DNA from: an uncultured Ruminococcus sp.
GTDB taxonomy: Bacteria; Bacillota; Clostridia; Lachnospirales; Lachnospiraceae
Reading direction: 5' to 3'
Length of the DNA: 64,000 nucleotides
Assembly (NCBI GenBank): GCA_900066355.1
Contig: FMEL01000014.1
Location: 1 to 64,000, forward strand
Both the position numbers and the translations under genes were made by a program. The notes under the pieces were generated by a model. That model saw nothing but the letters and a program-made list of their open reading frames with translations. It did not search any database and was not told the DNA's origin. Each line of letters starts with the position of its first letter. Position 1 is the first letter of the stretch. Below are positions 34,757 through 43,626 of the stretch, piece by piece.

Positions 34757-37054
34757 TTATTTCTCCAATTTCTTTTTGAGGATTCCCAGCGCAATCTTTT
34801 CCGGTGTGATCGGAAGCTCTCGTACCCGAACACCCGTTGCATTATAGATTGCTTCTGCGATTGCCGGACATGGAGTATCAATAACAAGTTCTCCGATTGA
34901 TTTTGCACCAAACGGACCACTCTCTTCATAACTGCTCTCAAATGCCACACGGATGTTTCCAAAATCTTCTCTGGTCGGAATTTTGTACTGCATCAAAGAA
35001 TTGTTACGGACCTTACCTTTTTCGGTATACTGAACCTCCTCAAACAGTGCCATTCCGATTCCCTGCGCAATACCTCCCTCGGTCTGCACACGGGCAAGAT
35101 TCGGATTGATCGGTGTTCCACAATCTACGGCGGCCACATAGTCCAATACCTCCACAGTTCCTGTTTCTGTATCAACCTCTACTTCTGCCATACCCACCAT
35201 AAACGGTGGCGGAGACAGCGGTGAAGAATGCTGTTTTACTACCTGAAGCTCAATATTATTGAAAAATGTACCCTTTAAGGCAATCTGTTCCAAAGATACT
35301 CGTTTCTCTTCTTCTTCTCCATCACAGAAAACATACAATCCGTCAAAATCCACTTTGTCCTGATCTACTTCGATCATCTGTGCGCCAAGTTCACAGATCT
35401 TTTTTCGAAGCTCCTGGCAGGCTTTCATAACTGCCACACCTGTGGTATATGTGGTTGAAGAAGCATAAGAACCGGAATCATATGGTGAAATATCAGTATC
35501 CACACTGAATACAACAATATTTTCCATCGGTGTCTCAAGACAGTCTGCCGCGATCTGCGCCATGATGGTGTCACATCCGGTTCCCATATCTGTACATCCA
35601 AGTGCCAGAGTATAAGATCCGTCTTCATTCAACTTAATATCTGCGCCACCAACATCAACACCGGCAATCGAAGAACCCTGCATTGCCATAGCTACGCCAA
35701 CACCACGCACCTTACCATTGCCCATATCACGGAACGGATATTTGGAATCCCAGTCCATCATCTCTTTGGCTCTTGCCATACATTTATCCATGGTACAGCT
35801 CTGTGCATAAGGAACATCCGGATATCCCGGAAGTGGGCCGCCCTCGATCGGCATGTTCAGCTCTTTGATTCTGACCGGATCCATGCCCATCTTGTGTGCC
35901 AGCTCATTCACTGCAGATTCGACAGCAAAGATTCCCTGCGTCGCACCATATCCACGATAAGCTCCTGCTGCCTGTACATTCGTATAAACTACATCAAACG
36001 CAAAACGATATGCTTCTGTATGACGATAAAGTCCGATGGATTTGTGACCACTTAATCCAACTGTTGTAGAACTGTGCTCTCCGTAGGCTCCCGTGTTGGA
36101 CAATGTATAGACGTCAATTGCTTTAATGATTCCGTTTTCGTCTGCACCGGCACGCACTGTAATTTCCATCTCGTGACGCGGTGAAGAACAAATCATAGAT
36201 TCATGTCGTGAAAAGATCATCTTTGACGGTCGTCCGGTCTTCCATGTAACGATCGCCGGATAAATTTCACTGACGGATGTCTGCTTTGCACCAAAACCAC
36301 CACCGATCCTCGGCTTGATGACACGCACTTTAGATGCCGGAATGTCCAGCGCCCTTCCTACGATTCTTCGTACATGGAACGGAATCTGTGTAGATGAAAG
36401 TACAACCAGTCTGCCAAAATGATCCATATAACATGCCGTACGGAAAGTCTCCATCATAGTCTGCTGATTTGCTTTTGTGTGATAAGTCTGCTCTACAGTA
36501 TATTTACACTCGCTCAAGACTTTATCCACATCGCCGTGCTCTTCCAGTGCTTCTGCACACAGGTTACGCTTATTATTTCCACCAAGCGGAATTTTTAGTT
36601 TCCAGTCTTCTTCCGGATGAACCAGAATCGGATTGTCTTTTGCTTTATGCATATCAAGAACCGGTGCCTCGACACGATACTGTACTTTAATTCTTTTTAA
36701 TGCCTTGTCTACCGCATCCTCAGTCTCTCCGGCAACGATTGCAACCACATCTCCGACAAAACGTACATGGCGGTCAATGATCAGCCGATCATCCGGACTC
36801 ATCTCCGGTGCGGTCTGTCCTGCAAGTGTAAAACGTTTCTGCGGCACATCTTTATAAGTAAGAATACAGGCAATTCCGGCAACCTTTTCCGCATTTCCGG
36901 TCTTAATGTCCTCTACCCATGCATTTGCATGCGGACTTCGCAGGATTTTTACGATCAGGCAGTCTTTCGGTGCCAGATCATCGGTATATACCGGTTTGCC
37001 CGTTACCAGTGCCATTGCGTCTGTTTTGCGTACAGGCTGGTTTACATATTTCAT
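34757..37054 (-). CDS. Xanthine dehydrogenase family, molybdopterin-binding subunit
   Basis: A 765-residue large subunit of the molybdenum hydroxylase family. It carries the two aldehyde oxidase/xanthine dehydrogenase domains, a cofactor-binding stretch (PRIGGGFGAKQTSVSEIYPA), and the catalytic Glu motif near the C-terminus (GPFGAKSIGELVIDTPCPAI). The substrate is likely a purine or another N-heterocycle, but sequence alone does not fix it. Its FeS and FAD subunits are encoded directly upstream in the order FAD, FeS, Mo, and the gaps are one or a few bases, consistent with a stable heterotrimer. No molybdenum cofactor genes are in the window. Confidence 0.92.
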   Translation of the reverse strand: MKYVNQPVRKTDAMALVTGKPVYTDDLAPKDCLIVKILRSPHANAWVEDIKTGNAEKVAGIACILTYKDVPQKRFTLAGQTAPEMSPDDRLIIDRHVRFVGDVVAIVAGETEDAVDKALKRIKVQYRVEAPVLDMHKAKDNPILVHPEEDWKLKIPLGGNNKRNLCAEALEEHGDVDKVLSECKYTVEQTYHTKANQQTMMETFRTACYMDHFGRLVVLSSTQIPFHVRRIVGRALDIPASKVRVIKPRIGGGFGAKQTSVSEIYPAIVTWKTGRPSKMIFSRHESMICSSPRHEMEITVRAGADENGIIKAIDVYTLSNTGAYGEHSSTTVGLSGHKSIGLYRHTEAYRFAFDVVYTNVQAAGAYRGYGATQGIFAVESAVNELAHKMGMDPVRIKELNMPIEGGPLPGYPDVPYAQSCTMDKCMARAKEMMDWDSKYPFRDMGNGKVRGVGVAMAMQGSSIAGVDVGGADIKLNEDGSYTLALGCTDMGTGCDTIMAQIAADCLETPMENIVVFSVDTDISPYDSGSYASSTTYTTGVAVMKACQELRKKICELGAQMIEVDQDKVDFDGLYVFCDGEEEEKRVSLEQIALKGTFFNNIELQVVKQHSSPLSPPPFMVGMAEVEVDTETGTVEVLDYVAAVDCGTPINPNLARVQTEGGIAQGIGMALFEEVQYTEKGKVRNNSLMQYKIPTREDFGNIRVAFESSYEESGPFGAKSIGELVIDTPCPAIAEAIYNATGVRVRELPITPEKIALGILKKKLEK

Positions 37055-37055
37055 T

Positions 37056-37523
37056 TTATGCCTCCTCCTGTGCTTTTTTGTATTTCAGAAATTTCAAAAT
37101 ACTCGCCGTCTGAGAAACAAATCCGGAACATCTGCACAAATTTCCGGCAAGATATTCTTTGATCTGTTCTTCTGTAGGTTCTTTGAGTTCATTCAGCATT
37201 GCAAATACATTCATAATAAATCCAGGGTTGCAGAATCCGCACTGCTCCGCCCCCTCGTTTGCAAGAAAGCTTCCAAACTCCTGTGCCTCTCTCTGCATAC
37301 CTTCCAGTGTTACAACTTTTTTGCCATCAATCCGTGCTGCAAGCATTGAACAGGAAAGAACCGGTCTCTCATCAAGTAATACGGTACAAAGTCCACAGTT
37401 TGCTGTCTCGCATCCTCTCTTTACACTGAAACAGCCTTTTTCTCTCAGGAAATCAATGAGAAGCATCCCAGGTTCTATCTCTTCCTGGCGGTAAACGCCG
37501 TTCAGCCAGAAACTAATATTCAT
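37056..37523 (-). CDS. Xanthine dehydrogenase family, 2Fe-2S subunit
   Basis: A 155-residue subunit with both [2Fe-2S] sites of the family: the plant-ferredoxin-like CETANCGLC...SC cluster (about 40-65) and the second, four-Cys site CGFCNPGF...CRCSGF (about 100-140). It passes electrons from the molybdenum site to FAD. It overlaps the FAD subunit gene by eleven bases and is separated by one base from the Mo subunit gene. Confidence 0.94.
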   Translation of the reverse strand: MNISFWLNGVYRQEEIEPGMLLIDFLREKGCFSVKRGCETANCGLCTVLLDERPVLSCSMLAARIDGKKVVTLEGMQREAQEFGSFLANEGAEQCGFCNPGFIMNVFAMLNELKEPTEEQIKEYLAGNLCRCSGFVSQTASILKFLKYKKAQEEA

Positions 37524-38331
37524 CTTTCATTCCTCCTATTGTTTCCCATGTTCTCTTTGTGAGCACTTCAACAAGAAGTGTTCTGTATTCTGCGGAAGCA
37601 CGCATATTTCCGGAAGTTTTGACATTTGCAGCCGCATATTCTGCAAACTTCCTGATGGCTTCCTCTCGCTGCTTTTTCGTCATATTCTTAAAATTTTTAA
37701 GAATATGATCTTTGTCTTCAACTACAACAGCATGTCCCGGTCTTGCACCAATCACTGTCCGCGCTTCTTCTCCGATCATAGATGCTACGCATGTCAGTAC
37801 CGGGAAATCCGTCTTTGTATTACGCTGGCTCATATAACAGACACGAAGAGGCTGTTTTTTTACAATAATATTGACCAGAATATCATTGTCCTTCTTACGG
37901 TTTACAAATTCTGTCAGCGGAATCTTTCCTGCATCGTAAAGTTCCACCCATGTATCCATACCCAGAAACATGGTCAGCACATCAGAAAATCCATAGCGTC
38001 CCCAAATGCTTCCCCCTACTGTCGCACAGTTGCGAAACTGCACTCCGACAATGTGTCGCAGACTTTCCTGTATTGCTCCATGTGTGTATTCATTCAGACT
38101 TTCATTTATCTCCAGTTCCCGAAGTGGTGTCATACAGCCGATCACAAATTCATCGTCAAATTCCTGAATCGTATCCAGCCCCAGCCCCGAAAGATCAATG
38201 GCTGTGGAAATATTACGATTTCCCATCTTCAGCCACACCATTCCGCCAAGGACAATTGCTGTTTTTTTCTGATTCAGCTCATACGCTTCTGCAACGCTTT
38301 TTACTTTCACATAGCTTTTAATCTTTAGCAT
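37513..38331 (-). CDS. Xanthine dehydrogenase family, FAD-binding subunit
   Basis: A 272-residue FAD-binding subunit with the usual fold: an N-terminal FAD domain (AIVLGGMVWLKMGNRNISTA, in place of the more typical GGT motif), TVGGSIWGRYGFSDVLTMFL in the middle, and a CO-dehydrogenase flavoprotein-type C-terminal domain. It is the first gene of the enzyme's operon. The N-terminal GG motif is slightly atypical, but the partner genes make the assignment firm. No riboswitch is seen upstream. Confidence 0.9.
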   Translation of the reverse strand: MLKIKSYVKVKSVAEAYELNQKKTAIVLGGMVWLKMGNRNISTAIDLSGLGLDTIQEFDDEFVIGCMTPLRELEINESLNEYTHGAIQESLRHIVGVQFRNCATVGGSIWGRYGFSDVLTMFLGMDTWVELYDAGKIPLTEFVNRKKDNDILVNIIVKKQPLRVCYMSQRNTKTDFPVLTCVASMIGEEARTVIGARPGHAVVVEDKDHILKNFKNMTKKQREEAIRKFAEYAAANVKTSGNMRASAEYRTLLVEVLTKRTWETIGGMKDEY

Positions 38332-38460
38332 CTGTGTATCGATTCCTTTCTGTTATCCAATTTCGAATATGCACAGGCATACTTAATTTAAGTTTAGCAG
38401 AATTTTTTTTAAATTTCCATATCCATATCTCTGTTTTTTGTGTCTGTTTTCTGTGAAATA
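38332..38460. other. AT-rich promoter region of the xanthine dehydrogenase operon
   Basis: No purine riboswitch or other structured RNA is recognised. It separates the operon from the leuA terminator. Confidence 0.4.
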
Positions 38461-38469
38461 TGCATAAAA

Positions 38470-38521
38470 AAGCCTTTTTTACCTCGACAGTTTCTTTTTA
38501 CTATCGAAGTAAAAAAGGCTT
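38470..38521 (-). terminator. Terminator of leuA
   Basis: AAGCCTTTTTTAC (38470-38482) pairs with GTAAAAAAGGCTT (38509-38521), extended by a CGA pairing inside. On the minus strand the stem ends in a T run. Confidence 0.9.
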
Positions 38522-38534
38522 ATATTCAATAAAA

Positions 38535-40190
38535 TCAGCGATTATTGATAGCCGTCACAAGGGCATCAATGGAAGCTCTGATAATATCCGAATCTACTCC
38601 TGCACCCCATGCAAGGGTTCCGTCCGGTTTCTGGATACCGACATATGCAATTGCTTTGGAACTGGAACTCTTTTCAAGTGCATGTTCCTGATAAGTTACC
38701 AACGTAAACTTCATCTCATATGCTTTCTTCAGTGCATTGCTGACTGCATCCAGACGTCCGTTTCCGGTCGCTTCTGTTGTGATAGTCTTACCGTTAAAGG
38801 TAGAAGTTACCTGAGTTGTAATACCGCCATCTTTCTGCTGAAAATGAACTTCATTGATACTGTATGGTTCCATAACATTTTCAAATGTAGATTTGAACAG
38901 GTTGAAGATCTCATCCGGATGAAGTTCTTTATGGCTGTGATCGGAAACAGCTTTTGTTGCATATCCCATAGCTTCGCGCATTTTTGGAGGCAGGTTCAGA
39001 CCATATTTTGTCTCAAGAATATATCCGACTCCACCCTTACCAGACTGGCTGTTGATACGGATAACATCAGCATCGTAGTTTCTTCCGACATCGGTCGGGT
39101 CGATCGGCAGATACGGAACCGTCCAGCGGCTCGGATCTTTTTCTTCTCTCCAGTGCATGCCCTTTGCGATGGCATCCTGATGAGAACCGGAGAATGCTGC
39201 AAATACAAGTGCACCACTGTACGGGCTTCTCTCATCTACTTTCATTCCGGTACATTCTTCGTAAACTTCACATACATGAGGCATATTTGAGAAATCCAGT
39301 TCCGGATCTACACCCTGTGAAAACATGTTCATGGCCAGTGTTACAATATCCACATTACCGGTACGTTCTCCGTTACCAAACAGAGTTCCTTCGATTCTGT
39401 CTGCACCTGCAAGCAGTCCCATCTCAGAGTCTGCCACACCGCATCCACGGTCATTATGCGGATGAAGAGATACAATTACATTTTCACGATATTTTAAATT
39501 GTCACACATGTACTCGATCTGGCTCGCATATACATGCGGCATGGAATGCTGTACAGTAACCGGCAGGTTGATGATTGCTTTGTTATCTGCAGTTGGTTTC
39601 CATACATCCAGAACTGCATTGCACACTTCCAGTGCATATTCCGGCTCTGTTCCGGTAAAGCTCTCCGGACTATATTCAAACTGGAAGTTTCCTTCTGTCT
39701 GGGCAGCCAGTTCTTTCAGAAGTGTTGCACCATCTACGGCAATCTTTAAGATTTCTTCTTTTGATTTTTTAAATACCTGTTCTCTCTGTGCAACAGAAGT
39801 AGAGTTATATACATGTACGATTGCCTTCGGAGCACCTTTGACTGCTTCAAAAGTCTTACGGATGATGTGCTCTCTGGCCTGTGTCAGTACCTGGATCGTT
39901 ACATCGTCCGGAATCAGGTTCTGCTCGATCAATGTACGGATAAAGGTGTATTCTGTTTCAGATGCTGCCGGGAACCCAACTTCAATCTCCTTAAAACCGA
40001 TCTCAACAAGCAATTTGAAAAATTCTACTTTCTGCTCAAGACTCATCGGGATTACCAGTGCCTGGTTTCCGTCACGCAAGTCTACGCTGCACCAGATTGG
40101 GGCTTTGTCTACGTATTCTTTTTCTGCCCATTTCATACATTTTACCGGTGGCATAAAATACTGTCTTTTGTATTTTGTTACGTTTTTCAT
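38535..40190 (-). CDS. leuA: 2-isopropylmalate synthase
   Basis: A 551-residue enzyme that joins acetyl-CoA and 2-ketoisovalerate in the first step of leucine synthesis. ATG 40190 has GGAGGA seven bases upstream; an ATG two codons earlier is too close to it. The catalytic HMGL-type TIM barrel has DLRDGNQAL (about 35-45) and the metal-binding HPHNDRGCGVADSEM motif, and the C-terminal LeuA allosteric domain that binds leucine ends the protein (AIAYVGIQKPDGTLAWGAG). Controlled by the T-box leader directly upstream and closed by a strong terminator. Confidence 0.97.
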   Translation of the reverse strand: MKNVTKYKRQYFMPPVKCMKWAEKEYVDKAPIWCSVDLRDGNQALVIPMSLEQKVEFFKLLVEIGFKEIEVGFPAASETEYTFIRTLIEQNLIPDDVTIQVLTQAREHIIRKTFEAVKGAPKAIVHVYNSTSVAQREQVFKKSKEEILKIAVDGATLLKELAAQTEGNFQFEYSPESFTGTEPEYALEVCNAVLDVWKPTADNKAIINLPVTVQHSMPHVYASQIEYMCDNLKYRENVIVSLHPHNDRGCGVADSEMGLLAGADRIEGTLFGNGERTGNVDIVTLAMNMFSQGVDPELDFSNMPHVCEVYEECTGMKVDERSPYSGALVFAAFSGSHQDAIAKGMHWREEKDPSRWTVPYLPIDPTDVGRNYDADVIRINSQSGKGGVGYILETKYGLNLPPKMREAMGYATKAVSDHSHKELHPDEIFNLFKSTFENVMEPYSINEVHFQQKDGGITTQVTSTFNGKTITTEATGNGRLDAVSNALKKAYEMKFTLVTYQEHALEKSSSSKAIAYVGIQKPDGTLAWGAGVDSDIIRASIDALVTAINNR

Positions 40191-40227
40191 GATCATTCCT
40201 CCATTTTCGCTGAATGTTTTGCTGTGC

Positions 40228-40532
40228 AGAGCAAAAAAAAATCTCTCATCTCTACAGATTACTGTAAGAGACGAAAGACAACTGTCTTCGCGGTACCACT
40301 CTTATTTATGAACGGTTCATACACTCATGGGATACGGAACTAAAAAAGTACTTATATCCTCTCCATATAACGGTGGATACCGTCTGTGCCTACTATCCAT
40401 CATGGAATTCGGACAGCTGCTCAAAGGCGAGTTCCATGAATTCCTTCTGCTGTCTCACACCACCCGACAGTTCTCTGTGCTCCAGTCCTCACGTACTATT
40501 CCTCATCAAAGCATTTCACATATTTTGTCGAT
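40228..40532 (-). ncRNA. Leucine-type T-box leader with terminator
   Basis: On the minus strand the leader carries the T-box bulge motif AGAGTGGTACCGCGAAGACA (complement near 40281-40300) and a terminator hairpin of TCTCTTACAG/CTGTAGAGA type ending in nine T (40230-40282). Stem I is in 40400-40530; a likely specifier is the CTC in GGAACTCGCC. Uncharged leucine tRNA would stabilise the antiterminator and allow leuA transcription. Confidence 0.9.
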
Positions 40533-40538
40533 GAATAA

Positions 40539-40567
40539 AGACTAACATGTCAACGTATGATTGTCAA
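40539..40567 (-). promoter_or_regulatory. Promoter of the leuA T-box leader
   Basis: On the minus strand TTGACA (40567-40562) and TAGTCT (40544-40539) are 17 bp apart, just before the leader RNA. Confidence 0.6.
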
Positions 40568-40601
40568 GTAGGAATTTCCTGCCATATATTCCTGCCTGTG
40601 C

Positions 40602-40628
40602 AAAAACGCCCTGCCATAAGCAGAGCGT
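40602..40628 (-). terminator. Terminator of the dlt-like operon
   Basis: On the minus strand ACGCTCTGC (40628-40620) pairs with GCAGGGCGT (40614-40606), then five T. It lies 19 bases after the carrier-protein gene. Confidence 0.85.
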
Positions 40629-40646
40629 CTCTACACTTTTATGATA

Positions 40647-40871
40647 TCAGCCTTTTAATCTGCACACCATATCCCAGAGTGCTTTTGCTGAATTGAAGTT
40701 GTCCGGAATGATATCTGCCGGAGTGATCGTGATGTTAAATTCATCCTGTAATTCGCTTACAATAGACAGAATTGCAAAAGAATCCAAAATACCATCATCG
40801 ATTAAAGTTGTGCAACTTTCATAATCTGCATCCGGCTGAATGTCTTCCAGAATTTCAATTAATTTTTCCAT
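40647..40871 (-). CDS. Carrier protein (DltC-like or ACP-like)
   Basis: A 74-residue phosphopantetheine carrier protein. The attachment Ser31 lies in LIDDGILDSFAILSIVSELQ, with the usual Asp-Ser; the four-helix pattern and acidic charge are typical. It is the last gene of the dlt-like operon and is expected to carry the amino-acyl group made by the adenylating enzyme at 42084-43604. The PLP enzyme encoded just upstream could act on the carrier-bound amino acid. GGGAG precedes the ATG. Confidence 0.9.
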   Translation of the reverse strand: MEKLIEILEDIQPDADYESCTTLIDDGILDSFAILSIVSELQDEFNITITPADIIPDNFNSAKALWDMVCRLKG

Positions 40872-40884
40872 TTTCGTTCTCCCT

Positions 40885-42084
40885 TTAATTTTCTGAATTT
40901 AAAATATCGGTATGTATGCCATCCCGCACCAGGCGAAGTCCATCTGCCTGTGTCCAGAAATAGATTTTCGGAAGTGGACGGCTCAGAAACAGATAAATTC
41001 CTTCTGTTACAGAATATGCACCTACTCTTTCAAAAACCAGTATATCACAAATTTCCGGATTGCGCAGAGGAAATTGTTTTACGATTACATCACTGACTGT
41101 ACAAAGTGCACCGCACAAATTCCAGTTTTCTTCTTTACCTTCAATCTTTTCACTGCCTTTAGAATTCAACTGACTGCAGTATGGGCGTTTCATTGCCATT
41201 GCCTGTCCGTAATAGTTTAAATGATTGATTCCTCCATCCAGTATTACATATGGCTGTTCTTTGTTTACTTTTATATCTACAATTGATGTGATGTAATATC
41301 CACAGGCGGCAGCCAGAAATCTGCCCATCTCAAGTACAATTTTGCCATGAAACTGCAATGCTTCAAGAATTTTCTTAAATTCCCCCAGCAAATCTTCTGT
41401 CCGTTCACTTTTATCTTTCACAAAATATGGCACAAAGAAACCCGGGCCATATTCAAGTGTCCTGATTTTCATCCCATTAATGTCCTCTAAATCTCTGATA
41501 AAAGCATCCAGATGCTCCAGTTCCTCCTGCATCTGAGACAAATTTCTTTTCTGTGTTCCGGAATAAAACTGTATTCCCTCTATCTCTATACCGGCATATT
41601 TTTCTCTTTCTGAAATTATTTTGCGTATTTCCGTTTCATCAATACCAAACTGATTTCCACTTGTAACACGTATCAACACCGAAAGGATTATTCCATGACG
41701 AACTGCAGTATCATTCAGTATTTTCAGATGCTGCAAAGACTCTACCGTATAAGTTCCGCTGTTTCCATATCTGTCCAGCATATAAGCTATATCATCCGGA
41801 TTTTTGTATACACCTGAAAGTACAATTTTCTCCATTGGAATCCCGGCTCTTTCACAAATTCGAAATTCGCCCGGTGAGCATACTTCCAGAGAAGAAACAA
41901 TCTCCATCATCGATTTTATCAGAAATGGATTTGCTTTCATCGCATAGCAGATTTCTGCTTTCCCGGTCAGACATCTTTTGACTTTTTCAGCGAATTCTTT
42001 CATTTCATCCAGATCAAAGACATATGCCGGTGTCGGTATTTGCCCTTTTTCTGTCAGTTGGTTCATAAATCTGTATTCTGACAT
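40885..42084 (-). CDS. PLP-dependent decarboxylase of the alanine-racemase fold (BtrK/DAP decarboxylase-like)
   Basis: A 399-residue member of the type III fold decarboxylases that include LysA and BtrK. The PLP Lys50 is in ICYAMKANPFLIKSM, and further marks are EMGRFLAAACGYYITSI and CGALCTVSDVI. The ending VGAYSVTEGIYLFLSRPLPK is closer to the BtrK-type, siderophore and carrier-bound amino-acid decarboxylases than to LysA. It lies in an operon with an amino-acid adenylating enzyme and a carrier protein, as in butirosin synthesis, where glutamyl-carrier protein is decarboxylated. The start overlaps the previous stop (TAATG). Substrate unknown; likely a carrier-bound amino acid. Confidence 0.85.
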   Translation of the reverse strand: MSEYRFMNQLTEKGQIPTPAYVFDLDEMKEFAEKVKRCLTGKAEICYAMKANPFLIKSMMEIVSSLEVCSPGEFRICERAGIPMEKIVLSGVYKNPDDIAYMLDRYGNSGTYTVESLQHLKILNDTAVRHGIILSVLIRVTSGNQFGIDETEIRKIISEREKYAGIEIEGIQFYSGTQKRNLSQMQEELEHLDAFIRDLEDINGMKIRTLEYGPGFFVPYFVKDKSERTEDLLGEFKKILEALQFHGKIVLEMGRFLAAACGYYITSIVDIKVNKEQPYVILDGGINHLNYYGQAMAMKRPYCSQLNSKGSEKIEGKEENWNLCGALCTVSDVIVKQFPLRNPEICDILVFERVGAYSVTEGIYLFLSRPLPKIYFWTQADGLRLVRDGIHTDILNSEN

Positions 42085-43604
42085 TATCTGTTGTCCTCCT
42101 GATATTCTGTCATAAGTGCTTTGCGGTCGATTTTTCCGTTTTTAGTAAGCGGCATCTGTTCAACCTGACGAAATACATTCGGAACCATAAACGCGGGCAA
42201 ATACTGCTTTAATGCTCTGACGATTTCTTTTCGCTCGACATTTCCTTCATAAAAAGCTACAATTTTACTTTTACCCTGATCGAACAGGCAACAGCTTCTT
42301 ATTATCTCAGGAATTTTATCCATTGATGCCTCTATTTCTCCCAATTCAATCCGATGTCCCATGTGTTTAATCTGAAAATCTTTTCTTGTTGCAAAGCATA
42401 GTTCGCCCAGATTATTATAATATGCCAGATCGCCGGTGCGATACATCGGTTCCAGATATCTGTCATTAAGTGGGTTCTGTACAAAAGCCTTTGCTGTCTG
42501 CTCCGGATTTCTGTAATATCCAAGTGCAAGTGCACTTCCGGTTACACATACTTCTCCATTCTGATTTTTTTCTTCCACAAGGTGATTCTCTTCATCCAGA
42601 AGGAATACTTTTTCATTCGGAAAAGCTTTTCCCATTGGAAGGACATCGCCCGGCTGAAATTCTCTGTTTACAACATAATATGTACAGTTACAGGTAATTT
42701 CTGTCGGACCGTAAATATTTACATACATCGTATCCGGAAGATATTTTCTCCAGATATTCAGATGCTTCACCGGCATGCTCTCACCTGAAAAAAGAATTTT
42801 ATTTATCTTTTCCGGTACCTTATATTCAAATCCATTCAGCGTTGAAATAATACACAATGCTGAAACTGCCCATACTAATGTCGTAACTTCTCTCTCAATC
42901 AGAAAATCGATCAGTTTAGTCGGGAAAGAAAATAACTGTTTCGGTATAATCTGTACCGTCGCACCAGTCTTCAGTCCGGAATAAATATCCTTTACAGATA
43001 CGTCAAAATCCCACGGTGCCTGATTTCCGATAACATCCTTTTCTGTAATATTAAACAGCTCTGTAAAACAGTCGATAAAGTCAAGAACTGAACGATGTCC
43101 CACAACAACACCTTTGGGCGTTCCGGTAGAACCCGAAGTAAAAATACCATACAGCGGATCTATATCTACTGCCTGATTTCTGATGGTCTCCAATATTATC
43201 GGGTCTTCCTGTACAGCATTAAGCTCCGAAAGCATAAGAACCTTCCCCTCAAATCCCAGTTTTTCCAAATCCTTTAAATATTTTTCTGATGTGACGATGA
43301 CTTCACTTTTCAGGATATCCAGAATCTGATTCAGACGGCTGGCCGGCTGTTTCGTATCAATCAAGACATAAAAACAGCCTGCATAGACAGCTCCCATAAA
43401 CGCTCCTATTGTCTCAACACTCTTTTCCATAAAAATCGGAATCGGATTTCTCGGAGCAATATATCTGCTCAATGCTGTTCCTATCTTTCTGCCTGTGCAT
43501 TCCAGTTCCTTAAAAGTACAGGAGGTGTTTTCATCTGCAAATGCGGTTTTATCCGGATATTTTTGTGCCGACTTCTCCAGATATTCCAGAATGTTTTTCT
43601 TCAT
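42084..43604 (-). CDS. Amino-acid adenylating enzyme (DltA-like)
   Basis: A 506-residue stand-alone adenylation enzyme. Core motifs: GIFTSGSTGTPKGVVVGHRS (P-loop), VNIYGPTEITCN, YRTGDLAYYNNLGELCFATR, and the catalytic Lys in PLTKNGKIDRKAL. The Asp that holds the amino group of an amino acid is present (WDFDVSVKDIY), so the substrate is an amino acid rather than a fatty acid. Usual size for DltA. It would load the carrier protein encoded at the end of the operon. Genes on either side code for an SGNH protein and a PLP decarboxylase. AGGGGAG precedes the ATG. Confidence 0.92.
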   Translation of the reverse strand: MKKNILEYLEKSAQKYPDKTAFADENTSCTFKELECTGRKIGTALSRYIAPRNPIPIFMEKSVETIGAFMGAVYAGCFYVLIDTKQPASRLNQILDILKSEVIVTSEKYLKDLEKLGFEGKVLMLSELNAVQEDPIILETIRNQAVDIDPLYGIFTSGSTGTPKGVVVGHRSVLDFIDCFTELFNITEKDVIGNQAPWDFDVSVKDIYSGLKTGATVQIIPKQLFSFPTKLIDFLIEREVTTLVWAVSALCIISTLNGFEYKVPEKINKILFSGESMPVKHLNIWRKYLPDTMYVNIYGPTEITCNCTYYVVNREFQPGDVLPMGKAFPNEKVFLLDEENHLVEEKNQNGEVCVTGSALALGYYRNPEQTAKAFVQNPLNDRYLEPMYRTGDLAYYNNLGELCFATRKDFQIKHMGHRIELGEIEASMDKIPEIIRSCCLFDQGKSKIVAFYEGNVERKEIVRALKQYLPAFMVPNVFRQVEQMPLTKNGKIDRKALMTEYQEDNR

Positions 43605-43626
43605 TTTTCTCCCCTCTTTCTTTCAG

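Noticed and set aside
34756..34962. N-terminal extension of the DUF6077-like protein
   Set aside because: It is an out-of-frame reading of the end of the dehydrogenase gene; ATG 34755 with TTGGAG fits better.
38332..38460. Purine riboswitch before the xanthine dehydrogenase operon
   Set aside because: No conserved purine-aptamer motifs are visible on the minus strand.
40885..42084. Plain lysA (diaminopimelate decarboxylase)
   Set aside because: The operon partners (adenylating enzyme and carrier protein) and the C-terminal motif fit a BtrK-like enzyme acting on a carrier-bound substrate better.
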